From NCBI RefSeq assembly GCF_004337985.1, contig NC_043741.1, positions 5,357,445-5,421,444 on the forward strand: DNA of 64,000 nucleotides, in the 5' to 3' direction. The DNA is from Pyricularia pennisetigena. Taxonomy: Eukaryota > Ascomycota > Sordariomycetes > Magnaporthales > Pyriculariaceae. Shown here piece by piece: positions 23,356 to 35,407 of the stretch; within the stretch, counting starts at the first letter, position 1, and the number at the start of each line of letters is the position of its first letter. The notes below the pieces were generated by a model. The model was not told where the DNA came from and searched no databases. It worked only from the letters and a program-made list of their open reading frames with translations. The translations under genes and the position numbers were made by a program.

Positions 23356-25266
23356 GGGGGCTCGATTTGACACTCGGCTGGGAATTGTAATGTCTTGAAA
23401 TGAGAGGGGCGCTGCTGAGTCTTGTTAGAGTAGTTGAATACCACATCTTTTGCCCTTGAGCGTTTGATCTGGAGACAAGGCCGAACGCTTGCTACGTAAT
23501 CTAGGACTAGGTTGAACCAGTCCTTGAAACGTGTGGTACGAGAAACCAAGATATGGTTAGACAATGTTCGATTTTTAATTTTGTTGAAAGGTAAAGAAAG
23601 CGAAAGATTCGCTTTGAAAACTGTAAGAATTGCCATACGGTTTTCATAGTCGCTCTAAATTCCTAAATAGCGCAGCCCCTTTTTTTTCAGACCAAAGTAT
23701 ACAGGGTTCTATTCACTCAGTAGGTCTTCGCGAGGTATATCGCCAAGAGATCTGTTCATGCTAATCCGGGCTCAAGTCTAGATTGGTTGACGTTCAGTCG
23801 GCTTGAGATGGTAGATGGGATGAGAAACAATCGTTTCGAATTTTGCACATTCCGATACCAGCCTTATCCCAACATCAAACGGGAACGCGCTTGATTCGAT
23901 GGGACCTGATCGACGTCGGAAAACGAATTTGACGGGGACCTAGACCTGGTTAAGTCACATGGCATTATTCTGGATTTTTCATGCGTTATGTGTCAAGATA
24001 ATTTCAAACCTTGCTGCTTGGCGAATCTCCGGGGCTGTGAGCTACCTACCTTGGGTGCAGGTACCTGTGTATGTATACCTGGATCCTTTGGTGCACATGA
24101 ATAAGCCGTTCTGTAAAGTCTCGGGAGCCGGATCATCATTGTCAGGGAGTAATACTTAGTCAGTTAGTGTGTCAAGTGGTAGCCTTGCAACCCACCGGTT
24201 CGTGTTACAAGCTGTCATGTACAACTGGGTTTGAGCATCTAAATAGATCACAGCATCTCAGACTCATTTCTTTGCCAGTCGTCTACATGCATGTACTGTT
24301 CTTTATTATTATTATTATTATTATTTTTTTTACTTGTAACTATACCCCTTTCCTTACCACCCACCACCGCCACCAATTGCATTTGTTTAGTTCATGAGCA
24401 GAAACAGAAAAGCTTCTTCAAGCTGCATGATGAACGTCTGTCTGTTTGTTTGTCTGTCCAATACGTGGAAAATTGTACAATACGACATCATATATTGATA
24501 ATTCTGTTCACACACATTGGGTGCCACAATCAATAAGCAGGAAAGCAAGCTACGGAATCCCCAAAGGTCAAAAAACTAGCGGCCGTCGAAGCTGAGCCAC
24601 GTTCTTGAATTATTTGGTCCGTGGACATGTAATCCGGCACCTTCCATATCAGGCCAACACGGCAGCAGGTTGTGCCAATGGCATTCTTCCGCAGAAGTTT
24701 CCCACTACAACTCTGCCCTCCATGACTCGTGAGGCCGTCTAGCGAGGCCCTCCATCCCCCGTGCAGTCTCTCGTCCCATCCCCTGCGTGCACAAGTGCCT
24801 GGTGCAGCGTCGATCCCTGGAGAGGAAGCTTGTGTTTCTATTTCCCAATCATCAGACGACAGCGCCCCTCCCTCTGGGCGGTGGGCTTGATCGTACCTCC
24901 TGTTATGATGATCAATTAGCCTATAATGGCTGGGTTTAATGCTTCGGGACTTTTTTTATAGATCCCCCAGTCGTCGAACTGACTATAAAGCAATCCTTCC
25001 TCCTCCAGGATATGGAGGATGCTCTGCCCGCGCACCTCTTCTCTCAACCCTCACACATTCTTTTGTGCTGTGCGTGACGTTGGTCTACCACTCTCTTTAC
25101 TTGATCTTTGCGTTATTTGTTTTCAATCATAGTGTCTTCCACTCGCTTCATTCTCTCTCGCTCTCTCTCTCTCTCTTTTTTTTTTTTCAAAGGAAACCAA
25201 TTTTCCATCTGACTTTGGGCTACGTACACTCTTTCACCATCCGAAATTTTTCCCAAAGCCAACACA
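23356..25266. other. Intergenic region with a TTA repeat and CT-rich leader
   Basis: 1.9 kb without a recognised gene. (TTA)7 lies at 24303-24323. A CT tract followed by T11 at about 25152-25187 sits 80 bp before the GH79 start and is probably its core promoter or leader. Confidence 0.5.
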
Positions 25267-27075
25267 ATGCTGGTACAAGCCGCCGTGCTGCTGTGCGCAC
25301 TGGCACAGCAGTCCCAAGGCGCGACGTTTGCGATCCCATCGACAGTTCGCAATAGCGGGCTACCATATGCAAAGTTGAACAGTGCACCCATAGGCTTTTC
25401 GTATGTCTTAAACCCGTCCATTTCCCCAGCCCTACCGAACCAGGAATACTAACACAGGGGGGGAGCGACTCGGGACAAAACCTCTAGCTTCGAGTTCTTT
25501 GCCTTCCCATCGTACTTCACCAACGTGACCGCAACCACGCAGTGCCTCTCCAACTGGAAGGACCTGACAGGCGTTTGGCCGCCGATCCGCGTGGGCGGCA
25601 CGACGCAGGACCGCGCCACCTTTGACCCCAACTCCCAGGCCTACGTGACCTACTCTGTCGCTAACCCGGCCGACGCACCCAAGAACCTGACGTTTGGGCC
25701 GGCGCTCGTGGACCTGGCGGCCAAGTACGGCGGCAGCGTGGTGATGGGGCTGAACCGGGGCCGCAACGACCTGCAAAACACCATCGCGGCGGCCAAGACG
25801 GTGGCGGAGCGGATGGGCGGCGACCGGGGGAACCTGCAGGCCATCGAGCTCGGCAACGAGCCAGAGTACTACCCCAGGGACCCGCAGCCGATCGCGCAGG
25901 GCGGGTGGGACGAGAAAATCGACGCCCAGAGCCAGGACCAGTGGGCGGGCGCGGTCGGCAGCGCCATCGGCAGGAAGGACATCATCCAAGCCGGCAACTC
26001 CAACGATGCGCCCCCAAAGTGGGGCGCCGCCACGCTCTTCGCGACCGGGAACAAGACGGCCCAGCAGTACATGCAGCGCTACGCACACCACAACTATCCG
26101 GGCGGCAGCGTGGCCGACCTGATGAACCACACGCGCACGGTCCGTAACATCCGCGGCTTCGAGGCCGATGTTGCAGCCGCCCATGCTATCGAAAAGCAGT
26201 ACGTGTTTGGGGAGACGAACTCGGGTATGTTGTAGCGTGCTTTAGCAGACAAAAGGATGATTGCGGCTGTCTTCAATTTGACAATTTTCCCCAAGACTGA
26301 CGACTTGTTTGTATCTCGTCTGCAGTTTCCGGCGGTGGAGCAGCTGGCGTTTCACCAACATTCGGTGCCGCCTTGTGGACCATGGACTACTCGCTGCGAG
26401 CGCTGTCTTCCAACATATCCAACGTCTATTTCCACCAGGGCACTGTGGGCAACTGCCAATAGTAAGTCGACCCCAAGTTGCGTCGGTCTGATAATCCGTG
26501 TTGAGCATGTCGCGAGGGTTGCTCTAACCAACCTTGCGACTCTGTAGTTGCCAGTTTGGGAGATACACCATGGGTGCTCCTTATTACGGTGCAACCGCCG
26601 CCACGGCGTTCCTGAGCACAGGGTAAGTGGTTTCTCTTGTTGGTCTTGGAACTTCAGACATAGAGAAAAGAATGTAGAGGTTGACAAGTGACTTGAATGG
26701 CTTTACAGCGATAGCATCGCCGCACTGGACGATGGCGAATCGGCTTTTGCGGCCTATGCCAGCTTTGACAAAAACGGCAAGCCGCTGCGCGTGCTCCTGT
26801 ACAACTCCAACTATTACACCACCGGGGACCGCCCGTCAGAGGACTTCACGCTGACGGGGCTGGCGGATGGCACCATCCGCGCCAAGAGGCTGACGGCGGC
26901 TAGCGCCATGATCAGAGCCGACCAGAGCTCTCAGCTCTCCTTTGGAGGGCAGACCTGGGCAAACGTGACCTGCGTTGCCCAGGGCGAGGAGACTTTTGAG
27001 TCGGCCAACGTCTCGGGCGGCCAGGTGACGTTGAAAGTGGGTGCCACCGAGGCGCTCGTCGTGTACCTGAGCTGA
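25267..27075 (+). CDS. GH79 family glycoside hydrolase (beta-glucuronidase type), secreted
   Basis: Five exons: 25267-25400, 25488-26224, 26326-26461, 26548-26622, 26709-27075; all introns are GT-AG and phases agree, giving 482 residues. A signal peptide (residues 1-19, MLVQAAVLLCALAQQSQGA) leads into APIGFS|FEFFAFPSYF. The acid/base glutamate is in ELGNEPEYY (about E169) and the nucleophile in VFGETNS (about E287); this spacing fits characterised GH79 beta-glucuronidases. The last 150 residues, with VLLYNSNYY and ending in EALVVYLS, form the beta-sandwich C-terminal domain. Expected role is release of glucuronic acid or its 4-O-methyl form from arabinogalactan or other glycans outside the cell. 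A Zn2Cys6 factor lies 155 bp downstream on the other strand. Confidence 0.9.
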
Positions 27076-27229
27076 GAAGGCTCACTGCCTAGTTAGCGAC
27101 GGATTGAGTCCGGACACGCTGGTCCGTCTAGTTGTGAATTTACCTGAATTATTTTGATATCAGACTCTACCAAAAGTCAACCGCACAGAAATAAATTTCG
27201 GTGTGGGAGTTCACAGCCAAAGTGAAATG

Positions 27230-28426
27230 TCAGCCAGTAAAGCCCACCCCAATCACATAAGTCACGAGGGACTTGAAGCGGTCGAGAGTGCGCTCATGCC
27301 TCTTCCCAAGGCTCTCGGCCTGCACCAACAAGACCGGCAGCGACAGCGACGCCTCACGCACGGCCGGAGCAGCATCGACCTTGTCCAGCGACGCTCCGAG
27401 TTCCCTCGACACAAACAGCAGCTTGTCCAGCAGGTTCTTGAGCAGCACGAGCTGCATCAGCGCGGCCGAGTGGTGCGGCGGCTTGAACTTGCCGACCGTG
27501 AGGTCCGGCACGTGAAATTTCGCCTTGCCGCCAGGGGGCAGCACGGCCTCGAGCCGCGCGCACATGAAGACGCTCCTGTCGAGCCGGTCCACGACGTCGA
27601 GGAGCCGCAGGTGGCACGCGACGAGCTGCCCGCCCAGCGTACCGTCCACGGGCTCCGGCTGGCCCATGTGCCCCTCGAGCACGGCCAGCTCCGCGGGCAG
27701 AGCGACCTCGTGCAGGCAGCCGACGATCTCGCAGGAGTTGGGGTCTTGGTCGTCGGCGGCGGTCGGCGTCACTATCGCGGCGGTCGCCTCCGGGTACAGG
27801 TCGATCAGGCTCTGGAGCGAGGTGAAGATGTTTTCAATGAAGCCATCCCCCAGGTACCTTGCCCCAAAATCTGCGAGGTATCCGGATAGCGGCCCGTCCT
27901 TTTGGACGTGGTAAGCCGCAGGAGTAGGCAGTTTTGCCAGTATCGTATCGAGTGTCATCTGTAAATCTGCGAGGCGATGTCCCGGTCTAGACAATTCTGC
28001 CTCAATGGATGTTGCAGGAGTCGTGTCCGACTCCAGAGTAGACGGGCCGTTATCAGCGCTGGCAGAGTCCTCAGGCGGCACGGCGGTACCAGATCCACCG
28101 TCTACCGGAAACCACTCAAAGCCTTGCATTGAGTCTTCCTGGTCCAGCCCACTCCCGAACGAGTCGAGGGGCCATGGTTCACCGCTGTTTTCCAGCCCGA
28201 ACAGGGGCGCCGAGAACTCAGCCGGGACTGACAGGTCGGTCGCAGCTTGGCGCAAGGGTCGGGACGCTGATGGGTTTGCAGTCGCGGTACCGATTGGGCT
28301 GAACACGCAAGAGGCCTTCATCCTCGAGCAGCGGGTGCACACTGCGCTTCCCGCAACTTTGGGGCATCGCAGCTTTTGCGAATGGCAACGGTCGCAGGCG
28401 AGCCTGGTTCTCGTCGGGCCTGGCAT
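27230..28426 (-). CDS. Zn2Cys6 transcription factor (AflR-like)
   Basis: Open frame of 398 residues from the ATG at 28426; upstream in-frame sequence is not fungal-protein-like, and the start leads directly to the DNA-binding domain. The six cysteines are at 11, 14, 21, 30, 33 and 40 in the C-x2-C-x6-C-x8-C-x2-C-x6-C arrangement (CDRCHSQKLRC, then CTRC). The remainder resembles AflR-type regulators: a Ser/Pro/acidic linker, then a helical region with CEIVGCLHEVALP and HLRLLDVVDRLDRSV. Regulators of this shape often control secondary-metabolite or local genes, but no metabolite cluster is visible around it. It is tail to tail with the GH79 gene. Targets are unknown. Confidence 0.88.
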   Translation of the reverse strand: MPGPTRTRLACDRCHSQKLRCPKVAGSAVCTRCSRMKASCVFSPIGTATANPSASRPLRQAATDLSVPAEFSAPLFGLENSGEPWPLDSFGSGLDQEDSMQGFEWFPVDGGSGTAVPPEDSASADNGPSTLESDTTPATSIEAELSRPGHRLADLQMTLDTILAKLPTPAAYHVQKDGPLSGYLADFGARYLGDGFIENIFTSLQSLIDLYPEATAAIVTPTAADDQDPNSCEIVGCLHEVALPAELAVLEGHMGQPEPVDGTLGGQLVACHLRLLDVVDRLDRSVFMCARLEAVLPPGGKAKFHVPDLTVGKFKPPHHSAALMQLVLLKNLLDKLLFVSRELGASLDKVDAAPAVREASLSLPVLLVQAESLGKRHERTLDRFKSLVTYVIGVGFTG

Positions 28427-29024
28427 TTTCCCTGTATGATAAAGCTGTATCTGGAAGCAGGTGCTCCTTGGCAACCTTGTCAGTATCAAATGAACACAGC
28501 TGTAGCTGCGCTTACGGGGTGAGACGACTCGCATTTGCAAGGACTAAACTTACAACACGTGACATACAGTGCCATGTTTGTTGGCTTGCTAAGGTTGGTT
28601 CCCTTGATTTTTCGTCCTTCTAGTCTTTATGGACCAATTTGAATATTAGCAAAATGTTTTCAAATTCGTTGTTACTTCCATCGCGGTTGATATAACGAGG
28701 TGGAGTTGAAATAATCCGAATATATTATTGGTATTTGCACATTCATTCTCATAAGACTCATGACAATAAAACAAAGAAAACAAGGATATCCATCTCACAA
28801 CAGGCAGAGTTACCCCTAGATCAATCCGCTTGCTGCGTAAATCCGACATTAAAAGAAACCCGACTTTTTCTCTAACGTGGCCTCAATCGGAGGTGATATG
28901 GACTCAAAAGGTCTCACTACACCCGCAAAGAGCCGCTAATACATAAACAGTCTCGAGCAGTCACTTTTGGATGGATCTGCCCGGGGCCCACGTGGTATGT
29001 AGAGCCCGACTCTTCACACCACCT
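28427..29024. other. Intergenic spacer
   Basis: Promoter of the Zn2Cys6 gene and 3' region of the second MARVEL gene; AT-rich at 28640-28770. No gene seen. Confidence 0.5.
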
Positions 29025-29730
29025 TTAAACGTAGGTGCGGCGCGAGTGGGAGCTCCTCCTGCTGTGGTGGCTGTGACGGCTGTGGCCGCGGCTCGAGTGC
29101 CTGCGGTGCGAGTGACGGTGGCTGTGGTACTTGTCCTCCTTGCGGCTCATGCGGCCGCCGTGCATGAAGGCCAGGACCGACGTGACGAAGAAAAAGATGC
29201 AGTTCATGATGCCGAACGCGAAGCTGGCCTTGAGCATGGCGCAGGGCTTATCGGTGCGAATGGCGAAGCCACGGCCCTCGACGGCCACCCAGTCGCCCAG
29301 GCCAAACCTGTAGTACTCATTGGTGCTGATGCTTGAGCAGTCGGCCCTCGAAATGAATCCTAGGAAGTAGACGCCAGCAATGAAGGCGCCGACAAAGAGC
29401 ATGTCGATTATGCCGACGAATTGCGCATTTGTGCTGCTGCGGTGGTAGCTGAAGAGAGTAAAGATGGACCAGGCGAGCGCAATGACCGAGACGATGAAGA
29501 GGATCAGGATGAAGTTGGGCGTTAGGAGGTTGTTGTTGACGTAGCCGTTGACGAACCACGAGAGCAGACCGACGATGATGATCTATTACGGGTGATGGGG
29601 ACTCTGTTAGTGTTTTGTCGCAAAGGCGTAGTGAAATTGCATGCTAATTGATTTGTTTAGGTTGAAGGAAACCTACCAAAGTTATGATCTGCATAATGCG
29701 CCAAAAGGCGAAAAATACTGCAAAAAACAT
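29025..29730 (-). CDS. MARVEL-like membrane protein with His/Arg/Ser-rich tail
   Basis: Two exons, 29730-29677 (18 codons) and 29582-29025, joined over a 94-bp GT-AG intron in phase 0, code for 203 residues. The junction reads FWRIMQIITL|IIIVGLLSWFV, completing the first membrane segment. Further segments are NFILILFIVSVIALAWSIFTLF, VGIIDMLFVGAFIAGVYFLGFI and ASFAFGIMNCIFFFVTSVLAFM, so four in all, with Cys residues in the last extracellular loop (RADCSS, KPCAML). The cytosolic tail is almost pure H, R and S (for example HSHRHSHRRHSSRGHSRHS). The tail could be a phosphorylated or metal-binding segment; that is inference. Same protein class as the gene at 16.7-17.3 kb but not a close copy. Confidence 0.78.
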
Positions 29731-32194
29731 GGCGGCGGTTGTACGATGCTCAGTTTTTCGTCTGGTTGTTTGGTTGATAGAAAAGGTTGTTTGTTGGTTG
29801 CTCAAGAACGACAGGGAGGTTTTGCGACGACGCGCAGGGAACTGTCTTGTCAACTCTATAAAAGATTGTCCTGGGTGTTGGGGTTTTTCGGTGAGACTTG
29901 GGATGAGGGACGAGCTGGCAGGTCTAAACGTGCGTGTGGGAAAGAGGCTTTAATAGCTTTGTCGCCAAAGATTGGCAAGCTGGGGAACAAACCCACCTTA
30001 ACTTTGGAAAAAAAAAACCCTGGCTGCAGTATGACGAAAACTGTGCCGAGCTTGTTCAAACACCCACACAGTCAAACGAATTGCCTAACCAAGCTAACCT
30101 AACAATCTCACTGCTATAGGTGCACATACCCTCAGGTTGTTTTTTTACTACGACCTCAGGGTGGAACATTGTCACTTTCGCCCAAGGTTCGGTCGTTTAC
30201 GCAGGGTCTCTCCCGCTTTCCCTTGACTTCCCAATCGTCCGGTGCCAGGGATCATGCCCTGTTTTCCTGCCCGATGCGAGCGGGTACGGCTCTGGATGAA
30301 ACGAAAGAGGATAGGTGCCTTTGATTGAAGAGCGGGTCCGCAAACTTGGTTGCTAGGAGGTGTAAAGATGCTTGGCAAATGACGTCGCATGGTTGTAGCT
30401 CGAGTATCGACTCGGACTCGTTTGACTCTTTTTTTTTTTCTTTCCCTTTCTTTCCTTTCGGCAACCACACCGCATACGTCCAGAGAACCCTGCCACTATC
30501 TTGTACCGAGATTTCGAGATTTGATGACAGCCGCCCAGCGCGTTGATCATTGAACATCCCAAAATCCCCACCAGGCCTAGAACCCCACCATCAGGGTCGA
30601 AGCATTAGCGGAAGAGGCACTTGCGGCTTGACGGGGAGTAATTCCTAGACTAGCGACGCTAAAAGCACTAGCAAATCCGATAATCATATGCCTACCTCAC
30701 ATTAGCTGCCTGTCTTATGCACATTATATTATACCCTTGAAAGAATTTACTAGGCACTCTTGCTTAACTCGATTTTGATCCTCGACAAGAACGCTTGCGC
30801 TATCTTGGTGATCAGGGACGAGACTTTCTTTCATGCTCGGAAAACAAGCAAACGCGGCAGTATGAGAACGCTCTCCCATATGCGCATATAAGGACCATTC
30901 TCTGTCACTAATACCTATACAAAAATATAAAAAAAATAAAAACTCATTTCCAGGCTTCTCGGGTAACCAAATCTGAGAAACACTCCAGCAAATCAAAACT
31001 TTTGTAGATTACAAGGTTGGTAAGACGTCATGCCAGAGATGCTCATGCTTTTTGCGCCGCACAGTAGTGTCGAAACAACCCTCAAATCGGGTACTTTGAG
31101 TGAAGGCGGTATGCTCATTGAAATGGTGAGCTTTTCGACACCCAGATGATGTAACAGATCGCCCAGGCTAGGGGAAGACCCACCCCCACCGCATTTAGCC
31201 ACTTTTTTCAGCCAAGTGTAGCCGCCGTTGAGTTAGGCTTATTGGAACTTGGCAGGGTTTTTCTCAGTTATCCAGGGTTCAAACTGCAATGCTGATAAAG
31301 CGTCTGGCTACTTAGTTACCTTGCCTACCTAGTCCAGGTTAGGTTAAGGACATACAATATGGGGGTGTGAGTACTTGTAGGTATGACGCTGTTTGGGCGG
31401 TATTTCCGGGCTAGAAAATGACTGGAAACCGACCCATGGTATGAACCTACATCATTACACGTGAGCCCCTGGTTGGTCGACTCGATATTCGGTTAGGTTG
31501 CCAAAATGAGGATGAGGCACAAAAGAAGAACCTGTCCTGTCTGAGGCGTCATTCTCCTTAACGAAAAAACCAAAAGCAACGGCACAATCGCCTGAGGCAC
31601 CTTTGCAAAAGAGTTTCATTCTTTTTCATAAGCCACTCGAGAAATCCCAGGACAAACCAGCCGAAGTGCATATTCAGAAACAACTGACATCCTATTTCGG
31701 CATACTCGGATATGGTCACCAATGCTTAACAAGAGTATGATATTGTGAGTATGGGTCTATGTTGAGGTTGTCACGGCCACATCCAAGTCTGTAGTTCTTT
31801 CTGTACGGTACAGATTCAGCCAGAACATAGCCATACTTACGGCCTTGATCATTGTTCTTTTCTTTTCTAAGCTTACAGAAACATCTTGTCTTGAATACCT
31901 TGGGTACTTAATATTCTAAATTTGTCCTGTCCATAGACCTCGTCTACGCGTAGGAATTAAGGTGTTAGACAATCAAGTAGTGCGAATTGCTATATCTAAT
32001 AGGTTCTGTTCTGTCTGTCTCTACATACAAAGGAAGGTAAAGGCGAACTGTTCTGCTACAAAAGAAAAGGGGCCACGTGGGTTTGTAGATGCCTGAAAAG
32101 TTAGCCATTATAATCGCACGTGCAACCCCTGAATTGCAACCTTATCAATTGCCCAAGTGCGATTGATAGTTATTGTTGTTCCAACATGTCCCAG

Positions 32195-32233
<39 letters not shown>

Positions 32234-33373
32234 CGTCGTTGGATGCTTATAGCCAAATATCCATCCCATCGTGTCTGACCGGCCATTCGACCGGAATTGA
32301 TGACTAGCAAATGTCCGAGTCTAAGTAATTATCCTTGAAAAGTGGAGAGTGAGGTATGTATGGTTTTATACTCCAGATATGGATTGAACTCAATTTACCA
32401 GAAGCATGTAGGGGGCTACATTCAGTTGCCTCAGTGACAAGGACCCTACCCCACGAAACGTACTCAATATACAGAACAGACAGATACAATTTATTTGATG
32501 GGCAAGTGGGAATATGTTAAATCGAGCACACATTGCCGCGCTCATTGGCCATAGTAGTCTTGCACGTCCTGCTGATGAAAACCAAGTAAATGCTTGATCG
32601 CTACCTTGACCTAGCCTGTGATGGAGGAATGCAGAAGTGCGCACCGAGAGCGGTACCTACAACGGGAACATGTAGGTTTGAGACTGTTGCCAGTGATCCT
32701 TGCCCGCTTGGACTTGGTCGGTCGTTCGGGGTTCAAATCGGTCGGACTCGGAACAATCCTGGCATTGTCGGGTTTTTTTTTATTATTATCTACAAGTCCA
32801 AGTACAGCAACACCGGATGTCTCTATTCCCAATCCCGCCGGGTATTCAAATCGGATCTGGTTCTTGTGATGTATCCGCAGGAATGCAACGCGAACATGGC
32901 TGTTATTTCAGGTGTACTCTCTCCCGTCCTTTCGGAGACGGATGGACCGGGAAAACCGGCTCTGGTCAATAATTCTTTCGATCCCGACTCGGCTTGTTGT
33001 ATTCAGTTGTGAACAGGTTGCGACGCTTTTTACTGTCTAATCTTCTGGTTTGCATAGAGATTGAACGGTTGAAAATCGTATTTGGCCAAATTACAGAAGT
33101 CATTCACACCAAGCGAGAAAGATCAAACTTTTGGGCAAAGGAACAACTGATTCTCATAAACGACCGATGTACGTGTTTCCGAACATGGATTTGCATCACA
33201 CTCCAAAAGGGAACATCCCTTTCCACTATTTGCAGATCTTCGACCCAACCGTGACATGTTCGACCGCGTTGGTTCGCCACCAGTCCTGGATTCTCGAACA
33301 ACGGCACAGCAGCGACCCTAGCTAACGTCCATGATGATTGTGTCTGTATCGTTCAGCCTTCACCACCAGCTTG
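29731..33373. other. Gene-poor stretch, 3.6 kb
   Basis: No gene supported. Open frames here (for example 29641-30102 and 32590-33012, plus strand) have no domains and poor codon use. A 38-nt poly(A) run is at 32195-32232. No terminal repeats or transposon motifs were seen by eye. Confidence 0.5.
32195..32232 (+). repeat. A38 homopolymer
   Basis: Thirty-eight consecutive A residues following GTCCCAG; the longest homopolymer in the window. Confidence 0.8.
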
Positions 33374-35407
33374 ATGCCAGCCGAAATGAGGTCCAGCGGC
33401 GCCGCTGCGGAGGAAGAGCTCCAGAGGCAGCGGTCCATCGAGCAAGCCATCGCAGAGGGCCACGACGCCGACATGCCCTCGAACACTGGCTTTGTCGTGG
33501 ACGAGAAGGCCAACCAGCCGCGCAAGCAATCGCGGACGAGCCCCTACGACCATCCTCCTGCAAAGTCCGCGGCCGACATCCCGGGTCACAAGCCTGAGGT
33601 TGACCCCGAAAGCGCCGTCGACGTCACTGGGACCGAAAGCGATGGCAAAATTTCACGAGTTGCAAATTCCTCCGAGGTCGACCCCAACGTCGTTTGGTGG
33701 GATAGTGACGATGATCCCGAGAATCCTTACAACTGGCCGGGATGGAAAAAATGGCTCAACTGTGGATTCATTAGCTTTTTGACCCTTTTGACGCCTTTGG
33801 CCTCGTGTAAGTGCAAATGTCGTCCCAGGTTCCAAGTTAAAGCTTGCTTCTCGGCATATACTAGACCAGACTAACATTCAACTGTCGTTTTCGTTAGCCA
33901 TGTTTGCGCCTGGTGTGCCTGAGCTGTTGCAGGAGTTCAAAATCACCAACACCGAATTAGGAAGTTTTGTTGTATCGATATACGTTCTCGGGGTAGGATT
34001 TGCTCTCTCTTTCCCCCGTCCCTTTTATGCGTGGCATATACCGGATGCATGGTATCCTCTGCTTGAGCTCTTTACTGATTTTCCGTGGCTTCCCCAGTAT
34101 GCGTTTGGGCCTCTAGTCATCGCGCCTTTGAGCGAGATCTATGGCCGCAGCATTGTGTACCACGTATGCAACGTTGGCTTTGTCGCCTTCGTGATTGCAT
34201 GTGCTGTGGCGCCAACAATAGAGAGCCTGATCGCCTTCAGGTTTATTTCTGGTCTTTTCGGCTCCTGTCCCATCACCAATGGAGGAGGCAGCATTGCAGA
34301 CATGATTCCGCAGGAGAAGAGAGGATTAGCCCTCTCCGTATTCACATTGGGCCCACTTCTTGGTCCCGTCATCGGACCTGTGGCTGGCGGCTTTCTGTCG
34401 GCTGCTAAGGGGTGGCGCTGGAACTTTTGGGTTATTGCCATTGCCGCAGGTTTCACAACCATTTGCATGATGCTTTTCCTGAACGAAACCTACGCCCGTG
34501 TCATTCTGGATCGTAAGGTTGCAAAACTCCGCAAGGAGACGGGCAATGAGCTGCTGCGAAGCAAGCTAGATGCCGGCCTGAGTGCCAAGGATTACTTCGC
34601 CCGAAGTATAGTGCGTCCTCTCAAGATGTTGCTCTTCTCGCCGATTACTCAAATCTTTGCTGTAAGTCGTGTATGCTCTTTTGAAGCCTCGCAGACACCT
34701 TAGTTCTGAAACAATACTGATTTCAGCCCCAAGATCTACGTGGCCATTGTGTACGGATACCTGTACCTCCTATTCACCACCATCACGTCGGTCTTTATTC
34801 AAACGTACGGCTTCACTCCGTCTACCGCGGGTCTTTCGTTCCTGGGACTCGGCATTGGCTCCCTGGTTGCACAGATCGTATTCACATGGACCTCGGATGC
34901 GTATGTGCAAAGGCGTGCTGAGCGTGAAGGCAATGGAATGAAGCCTGAGTACCGGCTCCTCTGGCTTCCCTTTGGCGCAGCAGTCTTGCCCATAGGATTC
35001 TTCATCTACGGCTGGACTGTTGAATACAAAGTCCATTGGATAGCTCCGATCTTGGGAATGGGCGTCGTCGGCGTGGCAACCATCCTCTTGTTTATGTCTA
35101 TGACGATGTAAGTTGCATGGTTCTGTTGCATGTCTTAGGAGAAAACAAGAAACTGATTTCCATCCGCGCAAGGTATCTGATTGACTCATTCACCATGTAC
35201 GCCGCGAGTGCTCTGGCTGCCAACACACTCATAAGGTCCATCGCAGGTGCTGTACTACCATTGGCCGCACCGAAGATGTATGCAAAACTGGGGTTGGGAT
35301 GGGGAAACTCACTACTTGCATTCATTGCACTGGCAATGGTGCCCGTACCCTTTGTCTTCCAACGTTACGGCGAGTATCTGAGGACCAGGTTCAAGGTCAA
35401 CCTGTGA
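33374..35407 (+). CDS. MFS multidrug-type transporter (DHA1)
   Basis: Five exons: 33374-33806, 33898-33992, 34098-34661, 34734-35107, 35173-35407, giving 566 residues and 12 expected membrane segments. The N-terminus is a long hydrophilic region ending in [20 protein letters not shown], the standard DHA1 entry. The junction [20 protein letters not shown] restores the loop 2-3 motif [12 protein letters not shown] and the C-terminal [16 protein letters not shown] and RYGEYLRT agree with fungal drug/H+ antiporters. Intron 2 is 105 bp and free of stops, so its retention would stay in frame. Intron 3 uses an AAG acceptor (34731-34733); a CAG seven bases earlier would shift the frame. The first ATG (33374) was taken; 33386 is an alternative. 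Substrate unknown. Confidence 0.88.

Noticed and set aside
27230..28540. Longer N-terminus for the Zn2Cys6 factor from 28540
   Set aside because: The extra 38 residues are not conserved-looking, and the ATG at 28426 directly precedes the typical TRTRLACDRC start.
32590..33012. 140-codon open frame
   Set aside because: Contains low-complexity FFFIII from a T/ATT run and no recognisable motif.
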